Shown here: piece after piece, positions 6,277 to 6,570 of the stretch
How positions within the stretch are numbered: the first letter of the stretch is position 1
Layout: each line of letters opens with the position of its first letter
NCBI GenBank assembly: GCA_023390635.1
Contig: JAEWCM010000194.1
Location: 1-6,570, forward strand
DNA: 6,570 bases
Origin: Bacillota bacterium
Lineage (GTDB): Bacteria > Bacillota > Desulfitobacteriia > Desulfitobacteriales > Desulfitobacteriaceae
Reading direction: 5' to 3'
The notes under the pieces: model-generated
Seen by the model: the letters and a program-made list of their open reading frames with translations, nothing else
Database searches by the model: none
What the model was told of the DNA's origin: nothing
Made by a program: the position numbers and the translations under genes

Positions 6277-6300
6277 AATGCTTACCATAAGGTAAGCATT
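6277..6300 (-). terminator. TPP riboswitch expression-platform terminator
   Basis: Perfect 10-bp stem AATGCTTACC (6277-6286) / GGTAAGCATT (6291-6300) with a 4-base loop. On the minus strand it is followed by TTTCTG, giving a five-T run with the last stem bases. It lies between the aptamer and the thiC ribosome binding site, so it stops transcription before thiC when TPP is bound. Confidence 0.9.
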
Positions 6301-6351
6301 GACTGCAAATCTATCCGCTCTTGTTTATCCGCATTCAGATTCTTAAATCAA

Positions 6352-6437
6352 GCTTGCTTCCCTACGGTAGTATGAACTACATCAGGTTCAACGGGTCAGG
6401 TTTTAACCTTCTCAACCTTTACGGTCCCCCTGCAAAC
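6352..6437 (-). ncRNA. TPP riboswitch (THI element) aptamer of thiC
   Basis: Binds thiamine pyrophosphate and represses thiC. On the minus strand: P1 GTTTGC (6437-6432) / GCAAGC (6357-6352) with one G-U; the conserved AGGGGG at its 5' side; GGTTGAGAAGG, the pyrimidine-binding region, which departs slightly from the usual CTGAGA; the almost invariant ACCCGTTGAACCTGAT; and ACTACCGTAGGGAAG, which closes P4/P5. At 86 bases it is compact, with no large P3a insertion. Confidence 0.97.
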
Positions 6438-6470
6438 TGCTTTTTTAATTATTGGGTAAATTCCTTTTTA

Positions 6471-6499
6471 ATTATAGGCCTCCGGTCAGCCTTTGTAAA
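6471..6499 (-). promoter_or_regulatory. Sigma-A promoter of the thiC unit
   Basis: On the minus strand TTTACA (6499-6494, one mismatch), 17 bases, then a perfect TATAAT (6476-6471). The predicted start is near 6464, about 27 bases before the TPP aptamer, so thiC has its own transcription start after the upstream gene. Confidence 0.85.
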
Positions 6500-6513
6500 G
6501 GAACTCTAAACCA

Positions 6514-6570
6514 CTACTGTTTTTTCTGAGCATCCGCCCACGCCTGGGCAAAAGGAGAAAGGGCTTCTGT
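6514..6570 (-). CDS. C-terminal end of an unidentified gene (partial)
   Basis: Reading the minus strand from the window edge, one frame is open for 18 codons and ends at TAG (6516-6514). Its product is TEALSPFAQAWADAQKKQ, a plausible helical, charged C-terminus. The other two minus frames give less protein-like, arginine- or cysteine-rich strings. The fragment is too short to assign a family. It stops 15 bases before the thiC -35 box, and I see no clear terminator between them, so some read-through into the TPP leader is possible. Confidence 0.45.
   Translation of the reverse strand, partial: TEALSPFAQAWADAQKKQ

Noticed and set aside
6321..6509. Plus-strand reading frame over the TPP leader
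   Set aside because: It runs antisense through the TPP aptamer and the thiC promoter. Its hydrophobic product reflects AT-rich leader sequence.

Overview
The window looks like the chromosome of an anaerobic Firmicute of the Clostridia. Desulfitobacterium, Desulfosporosinus and other Peptococcaceae are my best guess. The evidence is strong GGAGG-type ribosome binding sites, near-consensus sigma-A promoters, many Rho-independent terminators, a short (429 residue) ThiC, and a ZTP, a c-di-GMP-I and a TPP riboswitch close together. The genus is an inference.

Layout, left to right. (1) 1-915, minus strand: an EamA/DMT-family permease, nearly complete, with its C-terminus cut by the window edge. 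(2) 1002-3003, minus: a membrane-bound methyl-accepting chemotaxis protein (Cache sensor, HAMP, signalling domain) followed by its own terminator. (3) 3137-4595, plus: a promoter, a ZTP riboswitch with an overlapping terminator, and an OFA-family (oxalate/formate antiporter type) MFS transporter. (4) 4642-4851, minus: a free-standing unit of near-consensus promoter, c-di-GMP-I (GEMM-I) aptamer and intrinsic terminator. No open reading frame follows it; read-through would run antisense into the transporter gene. (5) 4874-6499, minus: promoter, TPP riboswitch, leader terminator, thiC and a terminator, a self-contained thiamine-pyrimidine transcription unit. (6) 6514-6570, minus: the probable last 18 codons of another gene.

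How the parts fit. The ZTP riboswitch senses a purine intermediate that accumulates when 10-formyl-tetrahydrofolate is short. Placing an OFA transporter under it suggests that the transporter brings in formate (or a related small carboxylate) for one-carbon metabolism. thiC is switched off by its end product through the TPP riboswitch. The most unusual item is the orphan c-di-GMP riboswitch. The first gene downstream of it on the same strand is the chemotaxis receptor, about 1.6 kb away, and the whole transporter cassette lies between them in the opposite orientation. This could be an excludon-like arrangement, in which c-di-GMP-controlled read-through silences the transporter and feeds mcp. 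It could also be a riboswitch separated from its chemoreceptor gene by insertion of the transporter cassette.

All three intergenic stretches of about 300 bases are accounted for by riboswitches, promoters and terminators. No tRNA, rRNA, CRISPR array or insertion sequence was seen.
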